Shown here in pieces: positions 44,106 through 53,180 of a stretch of 64,000 nucleotides of DNA (positions are counted from its first letter, which is position 1; each line of letters opens with the position of its first letter). The notes beneath the pieces are model-generated. The model saw only the letters and a program-made list of their open reading frames with translations, searched no databases and was not told the DNA's origin. Source of the stretch: Flavobacterium sp. UMI-01 (lineage in GTDB: Bacteria; Bacteroidota; Bacteroidia; Flavobacteriales; Flavobacteriaceae); the NCBI RefSeq assembly GCF_019656315.1, contig NZ_BPLU01000003.1, positions 62,001 through 126,000 on the forward strand, read 5' to 3'. The translations under genes and the position numbers were made by a program.

Positions 44106-44165
44106 GTTTTTAGCTACAATTGAAAATCCATAAAATTTTAATGAGGTTTTGGGTTTTATGCCTAA

Positions 44166-44201
44166 TAAAAAAGAGCTTGACTATAGAAAAGTCAAGCTCT
44201 T
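44166..44201 (-). terminator. Terminator of the esterase gene
   Basis: On the minus strand AAGAGCTTGACT (44190-44201) pairs with AGTCAAGCTCTT (44171-44182) over a 7-base loop and is followed by a U-run (A at 44166-44172 on the plus strand). It lies about 28 bases after the stop of the esterase gene. Confidence 0.85.
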
Positions 44202-44229
44202 GGTGTACTTATTTAGTGCTATTTAGAAA

Positions 44230-44892
44230 CTATTTGCTGATTGTATTGTTTTCGAGTAACCAGTTTCTAAAATCATAAAAATTTTGTGGCGCAACACCAT
44301 GTCCTACGGGATATTCTTTATAAGTGGACTGAATGTTGAGGTTTTTTAAAAATGGGGCTGTTTTACGTGCCCATTCCACTGGAATTACCTGGTCAACTGT
44401 TCCGTGTGAATGAAAAATTCTTAGTTGGCTAAAATCGTTTGTTTGATAATTGGGAACTGCGATGTCTTCGTTGGCATATCCACTAAGTGCAATGACATTT
44501 TTAATTTTCTCTGGATAGGAAAGTGCAATAGCATAACTCAAAATTGCACCTTGGCTAAAGCCTAATAAACTGATATTATTTGAGTCGATTGCGTAATTCG
44601 TTACCAATTCATCAATAAACCGAACAATCACATCTCGTGATTCACGAGCTTGATCCAAGTCTGAAAATTTATTTTCATCTGCATCAAAGTTAATCGCATA
44701 CCAAGCATAACTCCCGTATTGTAAATCATACGGAGCTTGGGCTGAAACAATATAATATTCTTCTGGAAGTTCTGCTGCAAACGAAAATAAATCGGCTTGA
44801 TTGCTGCCGTATCCGTGTAACAACAGCAACAAAGGATTTTTATCTGATTTTATTTTGGGTTCTTTGATGAGGTATTCTAGTGATAAGTTCAT
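44230..44892 (-). CDS. Alpha/beta-hydrolase, carboxylesterase/phospholipase family
   Basis: 220 residues. LLLLLHGYGSNQADLFSFA (oxyanion region), the nucleophile elbow LLGFSQGAILSYAIALSYP with Ser (about residue 114), the acid in HGTVDQVIPVEWA and the His in YPVGHGVAP complete the triad of the small carboxylesterase (acyl-protein thioesterase-like) family. It lacks a signal peptide, so it is probably cytosolic; substrate unknown. It lies 121 bases after the DUF4870-like gene on the same strand. Confidence 0.9.
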   Translation of the reverse strand: MNLSLEYLIKEPKIKSDKNPLLLLLHGYGSNQADLFSFAAELPEEYYIVSAQAPYDLQYGSYAWYAINFDADENKFSDLDQARESRDVIVRFIDELVTNYAIDSNNISLLGFSQGAILSYAIALSYPEKIKNVIALSGYANEDIAVPNYQTNDFSQLRIFHSHGTVDQVIPVEWARKTAPFLKNLNIQSTYKEYPVGHGVAPQNFYDFRNWLLENNTISK

Positions 44893-45013
44893 GGGGATTT
44901 TTGGTGTTTTATGTTCAGAATCAATATTTAGTGAGTAGTTGGTGCAATGAATAGTGTTGGTTTGTTTACGTTTTACTTATTACAAAACCTCAATCGCTTT
45001 TAATTTTCATTCA

Positions 45014-45337
45014 TTAAATATTTTTGAATATTTTTTGAAATTGTTCTCCAAGTATAGGAATGCATTTCGTTTCACCTTGTAACGCTCCGATAAATCCATA
45101 TATCCAAAGAATAAAATAGAACAAATAAAAGGCTGATGAAATGGTCCAGCTGTCAAAATAACCAATAAAATACCCGATGAAAAAAAAGGATAAAAAGATA
45201 CCTAGGGCTTGACGAATATGAAAAGCAGCAAAGGCACTTTTTTTATCGTTATTCATAAAAAGTGCAATTACAGCTCCAATAATGGTAAAGTAACTAATGA
45301 TGGCTATGTTTTTGCCTTCTTTATCTGAATTTGTCAT
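45014..45337 (-). CDS. Small membrane protein, DUF4870-like
   Basis: 107 residues with three hydrophobic helices (about 12-28, 45-62, 68-90). FHIRQALGIFL in the middle resembles the conserved FHxxQA segment of the DUF4870/Tic20-like membrane proteins, whose role is unknown. It starts 2 bases after the stop of the dihydroorotase-like gene and is therefore coupled to it. Confidence 0.75.
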   Translation of the reverse strand: MTNSDKEGKNIAIISYFTIIGAVIALFMNNDKKSAFAAFHIRQALGIFLSFFFIGYFIGYFDSWTISSAFYLFYFILWIYGFIGALQGETKCIPILGEQFQKIFKNI

Positions 45338-45339
45338 GT

Positions 45340-46596
45340 TTACTCATTTATAATTAATTGTCCTTGATTGAAAATTCCGTATGCTTTGCCTTTCATTTTC
45401 ATTCCTAAAAAAGCAGAGTTTTTGGATTTTGATAAAATTGTTGTGGTTGTAAATGTGCTTTTTCCTTCTGGGGTAAACAAACTCAAGTTTGCTTTTGCAC
45501 CTACTTCAATTGGAGTGTTTTCGATTCCAAAAGTGTTTTTTCCAGCGGTTAATTTTTCGATTACTACTTCTAGGGGCAATACTGTCAATAAAGCACCAAA
45601 GGCACTTTCCAGTCCAATAGTACCGTTTTTAGCCAAATCAAATTCCATTTTTTTATGTTCAATATCGATAGGGTTATGGTCGGAGGTAATCATGTCGATG
45701 GTACCGTCTAAAACCCCTTCTAATAATGCTTTTCGATCCATATCAGTACGCAAAGGAGGACTTACTTTAGAGCGACTATCAAATTCTTCTAGTTTTTCGT
45801 CAGTAAAGACTAAATGATGAACCGTAACGCTGGCGGTAACCTGCAATCCTTTGGCTTTAGCTTCGCGTATCATTTGTACGGATTTGGCTGTAGAAACCGT
45901 AGGAATATGCATTTTTCCACCTGTATAATCTAATAAAAATAAATTACGAGCTATTTGTAGTTCTTCGGCAAGGTTAGGAATACCTTTTAGCCCTAATCGA
46001 GTGGAAACGACTCCTTCATTGACTACACCATTCCCTTTAATTTTTTCATCTTGAGGAAAGGCTATTACCAATCCATCAAAATCTTGTACATACTGTAACG
46101 CAATTTTTAACATATTAGCATTGTCTTGGCTTTTGTTGTAATCACCAAAAGCAATTGCCCCAGCATTTTTCATATCGTATAATTCAGCTAAATCTTTTCC
46201 TTCACTTCCTTTTGTCAATGCACCAATTGGGAAAACTGCTGTTGCATGTCCTAGCGCTTTATTTTTTACAAATAAAATTTGAGATTGATTGTCAATAACG
46301 GGAAAAGTATTAGGTTGTAAGGCAATGGCTGTAAAACCACTTTTGGCTGCAACGGTAAGTCCGTTACTTATGGTTTCTCTATCTTCAAAACCAGGCTCTC
46401 CAAGAGAAACACTCGAATCAAACCAGCCTTGAGAGAGATGAAGGTTTTCTAATTTTACTTCGCTATAATTATTAGGATTAGAGAGAGCTGTTCCTATTGC
46501 CGTGATAGTACCATCTTCGATAATAAGGTCTACTGTTTGGGAATCATAACTACTTTTTGAATCAATAATTTTTGCGTTTCGAATGATTAGTTGCAT
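45340..46596 (-). CDS. Dihydroorotase-like amidohydrolase, metal site incomplete
   Basis: 418 residues of the type I dihydroorotase/amidohydrolase fold. Conserved stretches include GTITAIG, a VHHL and the SDHNPID metal-site block. However, the canonical DxHxHxR of strand 1 is replaced by D60-S-S-V-S-L-G: both metal-binding His (positions 62 and 64) are Ser and the Arg (66) is Gly. Catalytic dihydroorotase activity is therefore doubtful. Non-catalytic PyrC-like proteins (PyrC') that support aspartate carbamoyltransferase in other bacteria are a known precedent. It is encoded between the BatA/vWA-like gene (14-base gap) and the DUF4870-like gene (2-base gap), not next to other pyr genes. Confidence 0.85.
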   Translation of the reverse strand: MQLIIRNAKIIDSKSSYDSQTVDLIIEDGTITAIGTALSNPNNYSEVKLENLHLSQGWFDSSVSLGEPGFEDRETISNGLTVAAKSGFTAIALQPNTFPVIDNQSQILFVKNKALGHATAVFPIGALTKGSEGKDLAELYDMKNAGAIAFGDYNKSQDNANMLKIALQYVQDFDGLVIAFPQDEKIKGNGVVNEGVVSTRLGLKGIPNLAEELQIARNLFLLDYTGGKMHIPTVSTAKSVQMIREAKAKGLQVTASVTVHHLVFTDEKLEEFDSRSKVSPPLRTDMDRKALLEGVLDGTIDMITSDHNPIDIEHKKMEFDLAKNGTIGLESAFGALLTVLPLEVVIEKLTAGKNTFGIENTPIEVGAKANLSLFTPEGKSTFTTTTILSKSKNSAFLGMKMKGKAYGIFNQGQLIINE

Positions 46597-46610
46597 AGGT
46601 GCTGTTTGTT

Positions 46611-48539
46611 TTATTTCAAAAATCGAATAATTGCCATTTCAGCCAACAGAAAAAGCAGTGCAAAGATAACAAACCATTTCCATATTTGATTGTCACTTCG
46701 GTCGGTTTGTAATTGGTTTATCAAAGCCGAAACGGATTCGATAGTTTGGTATTCTGTCAAAAGATTTTTGTTGGGCTGACTGTTTTTACTTTCTGTTCGG
46801 TCGTAATTAAAACTAATATTTTCAACGGCAATGGATTTGTTGTTTATTTCAAAATTCCCAGCTTTTTCAGGATAATCATTAAAAAAGAGCAATACATTGT
46901 TGTTTTGTGCTTGCTGAACTGGAATAAATTCTTCGTCTTTGTTTTTAACTTTCAAAACGGCATCTTTAGATAGCGTAGTTGCTATCGGATAGGGCTCATT
47001 GTCGCCAATAATCCGCGCATGAATCCCATTGTTTTTGTGCCAAGTGGCCATTTTGTAAAAAACAGGCACGATTAATGGAGATTGTTGGAAATTAGTATTT
47101 GTTGTGTTTAAAGCTGCCGCAAAAAAGGAAATGGAACCTGTGGGATTGTCAATTGATGTCAAAAAACTACTTCCATCTGAATAATATAAAGCTACAGAAT
47201 GGTTGTCTTGGATTGTAAAATTGGATTTGGTCCTTGGGAATTGAAAATTAGTAACTTGATTTTCAAAAACCACCGAGAAAATAGGATGAGAAAAATTAAT
47301 TTTGGTAATTTGTTTTTCTGCATTTTCGATTGATTCTAACTGAATTTTTCCAAGAGTTCTTAAGAAATCATTTAACTGCGGAAATGAAGCCGTTTGAGAA
47401 GGTATAATAATCAAATTACCCCCTTTTCCAACAAAAGATTTTAGAGTCGTTTGAAGAGCCGTTGGGATAGTTTCTAGTTCGTTTAAAACGATAGCATCTT
47501 GTTGTTCGAGGGTGTTGTAATTGAGTGCGGTTAATGAAAAATTATAGTAATCAAATTCTTCTTGGGTATAAATTCGACTTAAGAATTGGCTTTTCTCGGG
47601 AGTTCCAATGCTTATGACACGCAGTTTTTTGGGTTTTAGGATGCTAAAGTAGTAATCATTGTCAAAAGCTAGTCCGTTGTCTTCAACCGAAACTTTACCG
47701 TGAAAGGCTTGCTTAGGAATCGTAAAAGGGATGATTTTATGATGTTTGTCCAATTGTACTACCGTTTTAGCAATCAATTTAGCGTCGTTATAAATGGCTA
47801 TAGAACTGCTTTGATTGTCGTCCCCTTCACTAGAAACGGCGACATTTATTTCGTAAAAATTTTCTAAAGTCTCCTGGATATAAACGCTGTCAACGGCAAT
47901 GTTGTTTTTTTGTTCTGCTTTAGGAATAACGAAATAGGTATTGTCTTTTGTAGCAATGGATTGCAATTGTTTTTTTTGTAAACCAACAGCATCAGTGATA
48001 ACAACAAGGTCTTTTTGAAAAGGGGGGTTATGTGATTGTACTTGACTTAAAAGGGCTTCTATTTGAAACGGTACCCCACTGTAACGAATATTTTGTAAGT
48101 CCGATTGGATTTCTTTTTTTGTAGTGTTCCAATAAGTTTCGGAATTGGTTAATAAGGAAAACGTAGTTGCTTCTGGTAGTTGTTCCAAAAGATCTTGCAC
48201 AGCCCGCTTGAGTAGTTCTCCCTTTTGCCCTTTGGCTTGCATACTCAAAGAATTGTCAAGGATAATATATAGGGCATTGCTACTGTTTTTACTATCCTTA
48301 GCCTCAAAAAAAGGTTGTGAAAATGCTAAAATTAGAAAAGTGAATAGGAGTAAACGACAACTAAGGAGCAACCATTTTTTGAGTTTAGAACTTTTACGAG
48401 TTTGAATCGTTAGCGCTTTTAAAAACCGAACATTGGTGAAATACTCTTTTTTAAAACGTCTTAATTGAAACAAATGAACCAAAATAGGAACAATCAATAA
48501 AAACAGAAAGTATAGTAATTCAGGATGTTTAAAGTGCAT
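46611..48539 (-). CDS. BatA-type membrane protein with vWA-like domain
   Basis: 642 residues. The N-terminus (FKHPELLYFLFLLIVPILVH, then a second helix at about 58-78) is the BatA double-transmembrane domain. A von Willebrand A-type domain follows: ALYIILDNSLSMQAKG has the DxSxS metal site (about 89-97). A long Ig-like or glutamine-amidotransferase-like periplasmic part and a last transmembrane helix at the C-terminus (WFVIFALLFLLAEMAIIRFL) complete it. Related Bat operons in Bacteroidetes are linked to stress tolerance, but the partner here is the dihydroorotase-like gene. Function not established. Confidence 0.85.
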   Translation of the reverse strand: MHFKHPELLYFLFLLIVPILVHLFQLRRFKKEYFTNVRFLKALTIQTRKSSKLKKWLLLSCRLLLFTFLILAFSQPFFEAKDSKNSSNALYIILDNSLSMQAKGQKGELLKRAVQDLLEQLPEATTFSLLTNSETYWNTTKKEIQSDLQNIRYSGVPFQIEALLSQVQSHNPPFQKDLVVITDAVGLQKKQLQSIATKDNTYFVIPKAEQKNNIAVDSVYIQETLENFYEINVAVSSEGDDNQSSSIAIYNDAKLIAKTVVQLDKHHKIIPFTIPKQAFHGKVSVEDNGLAFDNDYYFSILKPKKLRVISIGTPEKSQFLSRIYTQEEFDYYNFSLTALNYNTLEQQDAIVLNELETIPTALQTTLKSFVGKGGNLIIIPSQTASFPQLNDFLRTLGKIQLESIENAEKQITKINFSHPIFSVVFENQVTNFQFPRTKSNFTIQDNHSVALYYSDGSSFLTSIDNPTGSISFFAAALNTTNTNFQQSPLIVPVFYKMATWHKNNGIHARIIGDNEPYPIATTLSKDAVLKVKNKDEEFIPVQQAQNNNVLLFFNDYPEKAGNFEINNKSIAVENISFNYDRTESKNSQPNKNLLTEYQTIESVSALINQLQTDRSDNQIWKWFVIFALLFLLAEMAIIRFLK

Positions 48540-49014
48540 TTATATCGTGCGTTTACTGTATTGAAATTGGAATGCAAACAGAAATTGATTTCCCAAAAAT
48601 ACAAATTTGTAAGCAGTTTTGAATAGTGAGTGTACTTTTTTGAGAGGATTTTTGATTGTAAAAATAATTTTGTGTAAAACAGCTGTATAAAGTTCAAAAG
48701 TGTTTTTTTAAACCATTTAAAATCCCTTCAATGTTGCTTAATGTATTTTTTATAGAATAGCAGTTTTAACTGAAATCGAGCAGTAAAATTCGCAAAAAAA
48801 TGAAATATTTCATTAAATTAGGGTGTTTACTAAATTTTTTTTGAAGAAAGTAGAATGGGCTGATTTTTGCGTCAGTGCAAACAAAGCTCTAGAGAAATGG
48901 TTCAAACTGGAGTAAATACCTGAATTTGAATCGAAATAATGTGAAGTAGATTTTAGCTATGTAATTTGGGGTTAAGTTTAGATTCTGTATTTTTAGCTTT
49001 TCTAAAAATATTTA
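48540..49014. other. Gene-free region with dispersed repeat copy B
   Basis: 475 bases between divergent genes. It is AT-rich and contains the repeat at 48878-48975 plus TATTTTTA close to the lactonase gene, which resembles a weak promoter element. No open frame looks coding. Confidence 0.65.
48878..48975 (+). repeat. Dispersed intergenic repeat, copy B
   Basis: Second copy of the repeat at 19022-19119, with blocks CAAAGCTCT, GGAGTAA, TGAATTTGAA, AAATAA, AGTAGATT and AATTTGGG in order. A much weaker trace (AAGTAATTTGGGTTTAA) is at about 51726-51742. Confidence 0.65.
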
Positions 49015-50130
49015 ATGATGAAAGCTAAAGGTACAATTCTCTTATTTTTTATGTGTTTGTTTTTTGCTCAAGCACAAAACACCAAACACAACTTACTAAT
49101 CGGGACTTTTACGAATAAATGCGAAAGCAACGGGGTATATGTGTATGAATTTGATTCTCAAACAGCTGAATTTAAGTTAAAAAGTGAATCCGAAAAAATT
49201 GTGAGTCCAGGGTATTTGACGGTTTCTCCTGATAATCAATATGTTTATACGGTGAATTCAGATGGTGCCAATAGTTCGGTTTCAGCTTTTGGGTATGTCG
49301 CTGATTCGGGAAAATTGAATTTATTGAACCAAGAAAAAACGACTAGCGAGAACCCTTGTTATATCATCAATGATAACAAAAACGTTATTACAGCCAATTA
49401 TGGAGGCGGAAGTGTGACTGTTTTTGGCAAAAATAAAAACGGAAGTGTTGGAGCACTCAAACAATTGGTACAACATTCAGGTACAGGGCCTAATAGCAAG
49501 CGTCAGGAAAAAGCGCATTTGCACATGGTACAATTTGCTCCTGACCATAAAATGGTATTAGGAACAGATTTAGGAAGTGATAAAGTATATGTTTATGCTT
49601 ATGCTCCTGATGCTGATAAGCCGTTGACCTTAAAGCAAACTATTGCTGTCAAAGCGGGTAGTGGACCAAGGCATTTTACATTTAGTAATGATGGAAAAAA
49701 ACTGTATTTATTAGGTGAATTAAATGGTGTCATTAGTGTTTTTAACTATAAAAAAGGAAAGGTTAGTTTGCTTCAAGAGCAATCAGTTGTAGCACCTGAT
49801 TTCAAAGCTAGCTTTACCGCTGCAGATATTCATATTTCACCAGATGAAAAGTTCTTGTACGCTACTAATAGGGCGGAAGCGAATGATATTAGTTGTTTCA
49901 AAATTTTGAAGAACGGTACATTGGAATTTGTTGAACGCGTAGCGACTAGGGGAAATGGTCCCCGTAATTTCGCAATTGACCCTACTGGAAACTTTCTGTT
50001 GATAGGGCATCAATTTTCAAATGAAGTAGTAATTTTTAAAAGAGATAAAAACACGGGAAAATTGACTTATTCAGGGCAAAGAATTCCATTGTGTTCTCCT
50101 GTTTGTTTGGTATTCACTAAAAACAAATAA
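49015..50130 (+). CDS. Lactonase-family (6-phosphogluconolactonase-like) secreted protein
   Basis: 371 residues with a signal peptide (MMKAKGTILLFFMCLFFAQAQ; two adjacent ATG codons at 49015 and 49018). The mature part is a seven-bladed propeller in the lactonase family, with repeated blocks such as YLTVSPDNQYVYTVNSDG, HLHMVQFAPDHKMVLGTDLG, GPRHFTFSNDGKKLYLLGEL and GPRNFAIDPTGNFLLIGHQF. Relatives act as 6-phosphogluconolactonase, but the export signal argues for a periplasmic or surface lactone or sugar substrate. Monocistronic, and convergent with the helicase gene. Confidence 0.88.
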   Translation: MMKAKGTILLFFMCLFFAQAQNTKHNLLIGTFTNKCESNGVYVYEFDSQTAEFKLKSESEKIVSPGYLTVSPDNQYVYTVNSDGANSSVSAFGYVADSGKLNLLNQEKTTSENPCYIINDNKNVITANYGGGSVTVFGKNKNGSVGALKQLVQHSGTGPNSKRQEKAHLHMVQFAPDHKMVLGTDLGSDKVYVYAYAPDADKPLTLKQTIAVKAGSGPRHFTFSNDGKKLYLLGELNGVISVFNYKKGKVSLLQEQSVVAPDFKASFTAADIHISPDEKFLYATNRAEANDISCFKILKNGTLEFVERVATRGNGPRNFAIDPTGNFLLIGHQFSNEVVIFKRDKNTGKLTYSGQRIPLCSPVCLVFTKNK

Positions 50131-50164
50131 AAATTTTAGCAAACAATAGCAGCACAACTAAGAA

Positions 50165-50217
50165 CATTAAGAAAACCAGATAAGGTATGCGTAATGCTAC
50201 TTCAGGTTTTCTTAATG
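50165..50217. terminator. Long hairpin between convergent genes
   Basis: CATTAAGAAAACC (50165-50177) is perfectly complementary to GGTTTTCTTAATG (50205-50217); the 27-base interior can pair further (GGTA with TACT). There is no U-tract. Its position between the lactonase (+) and helicase (-) genes suggests a shared transcript end. Confidence 0.55.
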
Positions 50218-50262
50218 AGTTTAAAAGTCGAATTATTTTGTGAAACAAGGGCAAACTAATAA

Positions 50263-51609
50263 TTATTTTTTCTTCTTTTTTGCAGCTCTTTGTTTCAACA
50301 TGTTTCTATTTACTGAACCATGCGTTTTTTTCTTAGTTTTAGATGGACCACCAAGATTAATTTTTTGATTCTTTTTGGCTTTATCATGAAAAGCACCATC
50401 GCCATCGGGTTTCTTTTTTTTATTAAAAAGTTTGATAACAGGACGTTCTTTTTCAGGTTCGATTAGTTTGGTTGAAATTTCAACTTCTTCTGGAAAAGCT
50501 TCAATTTCAAGTTCAGTGTTCATCAAAATTTCAATAGCTACTTTTACTTCTTCTTCTCGAGGAGCAATAAAACTGATAGCAGTTCCGGTTGCATCTGCAC
50601 GACCCGTACGACCAATACGGTGCATGTATAACTCCCCAAATTCAGGCATTTCAAAGTTGATAACATGGGTAATATTTGAAATATCTAAACCTCTAGCCAT
50701 AATATCAGTAGTTATCAATCCACGAAGATTTCCTTCTTGAAATTCAGCCATCGTAGTCAATCGGTAATTTTGTGATTTATTGGAGTGAATAACACCAAAT
50801 TGTCCTTCAAAATCTTCTTCAATTCGGTCAAAAACCATATCTGAAATCTTCTTATTGTTCACAAAAACAAGAACACGACTCATTTCTTCATTAGTAGCTA
50901 ATAAGTGCTTTAATAAGTTGATTTTGGTGTTGAAATTGGGAACATTATAAGTGATTTGTTTGATTTTTTCTAAGGGTGTTCCTGATGGTGATAGGGTTAC
51001 TTCTTCTGGGAAATCAAAATAATCATTTAATACCGCATCGACTTCATCCGTCATTGTAGCTGAGAATAAAATGTTCTGACGTTTTTTAGGCATCATGGCC
51101 AAAAGAGCTGTCAATTGGGTACGGAAACCTAAGTTTAGCATTTCGTCAAATTCATCTATAACGAGTTTTTGCATTTCTTCAAAACGCACTACATTGTCTA
51201 ACGCTAAATCCATGGTTCTTCCAGGAGTTCCTACTAAAATATCGGTACCTTCATACACATTTTTTCTCTGTGTATTGATGTTGACGCCTCCGTAAATTCC
51301 AATGGTTCGAACCGACATATATTTGGTCAGTTTTTCAATTTCATCAACCACTTGCACAACTAATTCTCGAGTAGGAACGAGGATTACAATTTTAGGAGTA
51401 TGTGTCGTGTTGAATTTGTACAGTTTTAATAAAGGCAATAAATAAGCAAAAGTTTTACCTGTTCCTGTTTGTGCAATTCCCATCATATCACGTCCAGACA
51501 TGATTACGGAAAAGGATTTTTCTTGGATAGGAGTAGGGGTTGTAAATCCTAAATCATCAATAGCTTTTTGTACTGATTTAGGAAGGTTGAATTGCTCAAA
51601 AGTGCTCAT
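50263..51609 (-). CDS. DEAD-box-family RNA helicase with DEFD motif
   Basis: 448 residues. Q motif (FEQFNLPKSVQKAIDDLGFT), Walker A AQTGTGKT (about 46-53), PTRELV, TPGR, then the Walker B reads VIDEFDEML, so the eponymous box is DEFD. SAT, ARGLDI and HRIGRTGRA follow in order. The tail after about residue 395 is highly basic (KKKKPDGD, KKNQKINLGG, AAKKKKK). It unwinds short RNA duplexes in ribosome assembly or RNA turnover and is close to the RhlE type. A minus-strand TATCTTTG promoter element is at 51627-51634. Confidence 0.93.
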   Translation of the reverse strand: MSTFEQFNLPKSVQKAIDDLGFTTPTPIQEKSFSVIMSGRDMMGIAQTGTGKTFAYLLPLLKLYKFNTTHTPKIVILVPTRELVVQVVDEIEKLTKYMSVRTIGIYGGVNINTQRKNVYEGTDILVGTPGRTMDLALDNVVRFEEMQKLVIDEFDEMLNLGFRTQLTALLAMMPKKRQNILFSATMTDEVDAVLNDYFDFPEEVTLSPSGTPLEKIKQITYNVPNFNTKINLLKHLLATNEEMSRVLVFVNNKKISDMVFDRIEEDFEGQFGVIHSNKSQNYRLTTMAEFQEGNLRGLITTDIMARGLDISNITHVINFEMPEFGELYMHRIGRTGRADATGTAISFIAPREEEVKVAIEILMNTELEIEAFPEEVEISTKLIEPEKERPVIKLFNKKKKPDGDGAFHDKAKKNQKINLGGPSKTKKKTHGSVNRNMLKQRAAKKKKK

Positions 51610-51913
51610 AAAACGGATATTTTGTGCAAAGATACGCTTTTTATAAGGATACTAGCATCGACAAGACAAAGTGTTTAGAAACAACTGCTGGTCAATGGTT
51701 GATTCAGAAGCCTGTGCTTTTTGAAAAGTAATTTGGGTTTAAAGGAGAATTTAATAAAATACTACTTTTAGATTAAATAAGTTTTTAGCAAAATTTTTTT
51801 ATCGAACCATTAAAATTAAGGTTCATTTAGCTTAATGATTCTTAATTTTAATGGTTTAAACGAAATAGAAAAAATAGATTATTGGGTATTTATAGCTCCC
51901 AACTCCCAAAGTT
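51610..51913. other. Intergenic region with helicase promoter and a 16-bp inverted repeat
   Basis: About 304 bases. It contains the helicase promoter element (TATCTTTG on the minus strand, 51627-51634), a faint repeat trace at about 51726-51742, and the hairpin AACCATTAAAATTAAG (51805-51820) with CTTAATTTTAATGGTT (51841-51856), which likely marks the end of the operon read from 58560. No protein-like frame is present. Confidence 0.6.
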
Positions 51914-53179
51914 TTACTTAAATCTCATGTCCCAAGACAGTGTAAAGGAATAAATCCAAAAATAGTTTCCTGGGTCAAAGCTAATTTCTTGATGAGTGAG
52001 ATCAAATTGTGCTCCCCAAGCATTTTTGTTTTTATGAGTTGTAAAAAAATAGCCTAAGTTAAGTCGTTGCGATTGAAGGTTGATGATGGTGTTTTGGTTG
52101 TTTTCAACTTTAAACTGATAAATTTCAGGTGAAAATCCCATACTAAATGAAGCAGACCAATAATTATCCGCATTAGCACGGTAACGACGGTAATTGACAA
52201 GTCCCGAGGTGCTTAAACCGCCTTCTCCAGGTGTTAAATAAGGGCGGATTGCCCAATAATTATTTCCAGTGTACCAACCAAGTGAACCAGTATAAATCAT
52301 TGTTGTACTGTCAAACTGTAAGGCTCTAAATCCTGCTGAAAATTCCAAGCTATACGGCAATGATTTGTACAATTCCACACCATAACGTAGGTCTGGGAAT
52401 AAAAAGGAATTGGCTACACCAAAGTTGACGTAGGCATACAACCCTTTGGCTATTTTAGGATACAAATCAACCTCAAATTGGGTTCCGTTTTCTTTGAAAC
52501 GTCTATTGAAATTTACTTTCGCAATAACAGTTCCGTACTTCGTTAGATGACTAAGACTAAGCGTATGCAATTGCATAGGGTCAAACACTTCAGAATATAA
52601 ATCTACCGCCGAACGCAAGCCAATAGCGCTTTTACGGAGAGATTGATTGAGACTCGATTTAAATTCAATCGCTTTCGTATTATTGGGATTTTTTTCAATT
52701 ATTCCTTCTACGATTTGTAAGGCTTCTAGCGGTTTTTTAGTGTTTTCTAATGCACTCGCTTTTAATAGTAAAATTTCGTCATCGTTAGGAAATAATTTCA
52801 AGGCGTCATCAGCCATTTTTATGGCCTCATAGTAAGAATTACTCCAAGACTCATTCTTGATGGCAGCTACCCAATTTTCCTTATTATTGGAGTCTTTTTC
52901 CATTACATAAGCAAATTCTTTACGTGCTTTTTTATAGTCACCGTCCCACGAATAAGTTGTGGCAAGAAAGGTACGAATGTCACTGTAATTAGGATATTTA
53001 GTTAATATATGAAGCAGCGTGTCTTGTGCTTGTTTGCGTTGGTCGTTAAAAGCAAGTTTGCGAGCCGTTTCAAATGAAGAATCAGGATTTCCATTATAGG
53101 GTTTTACCTGTCCTTGTGCTTGTAAAGTTGCCAGTAATACTAATGCGCCTGAAAATTTAGTTAGCTTTTTTAACATCAT
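51914..53179 (-). CDS. YaiO-family outer-membrane beta-barrel protein with TPR
   Basis: 421 residues with a signal peptide (MMLKKLTKFSGALVLLATLQ). The N-terminal half (about 30-185) is TPR: FETARKLAFNDQRKQAQDTL, YPNYSDIRTFLATTYSWDG and further repeats. The C-terminal half (about 190-421) is a barrel with alternating aromatic strands, ending DMRFK. E. coli YaiO is a TPR-plus-barrel outer-membrane protein encoded beside a GT2 gene (yaiP). Here it is the last gene of the five-gene envelope operon, 1 base after the phosphotransferase gene, and its TPR is clearly related to the C-terminal TPR of that protein. It may form an outer-membrane exit pore. Confidence 0.85.
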   Translation of the reverse strand: MMLKKLTKFSGALVLLATLQAQGQVKPYNGNPDSSFETARKLAFNDQRKQAQDTLLHILTKYPNYSDIRTFLATTYSWDGDYKKARKEFAYVMEKDSNNKENWVAAIKNESWSNSYYEAIKMADDALKLFPNDDEILLLKASALENTKKPLEALQIVEGIIEKNPNNTKAIEFKSSLNQSLRKSAIGLRSAVDLYSEVFDPMQLHTLSLSHLTKYGTVIAKVNFNRRFKENGTQFEVDLYPKIAKGLYAYVNFGVANSFLFPDLRYGVELYKSLPYSLEFSAGFRALQFDSTTMIYTGSLGWYTGNNYWAIRPYLTPGEGGLSTSGLVNYRRYRANADNYWSASFSMGFSPEIYQFKVENNQNTIINLQSQRLNLGYFFTTHKNKNAWGAQFDLTHQEISFDPGNYFWIYSFTLSWDMRFK

Positions 53180-53180
53180 T

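Noticed and set aside
45368..45817. 149-codon plus frame opposite the dihydroorotase-like gene
   Set aside because: Antisense shadow; no independent coding evidence.
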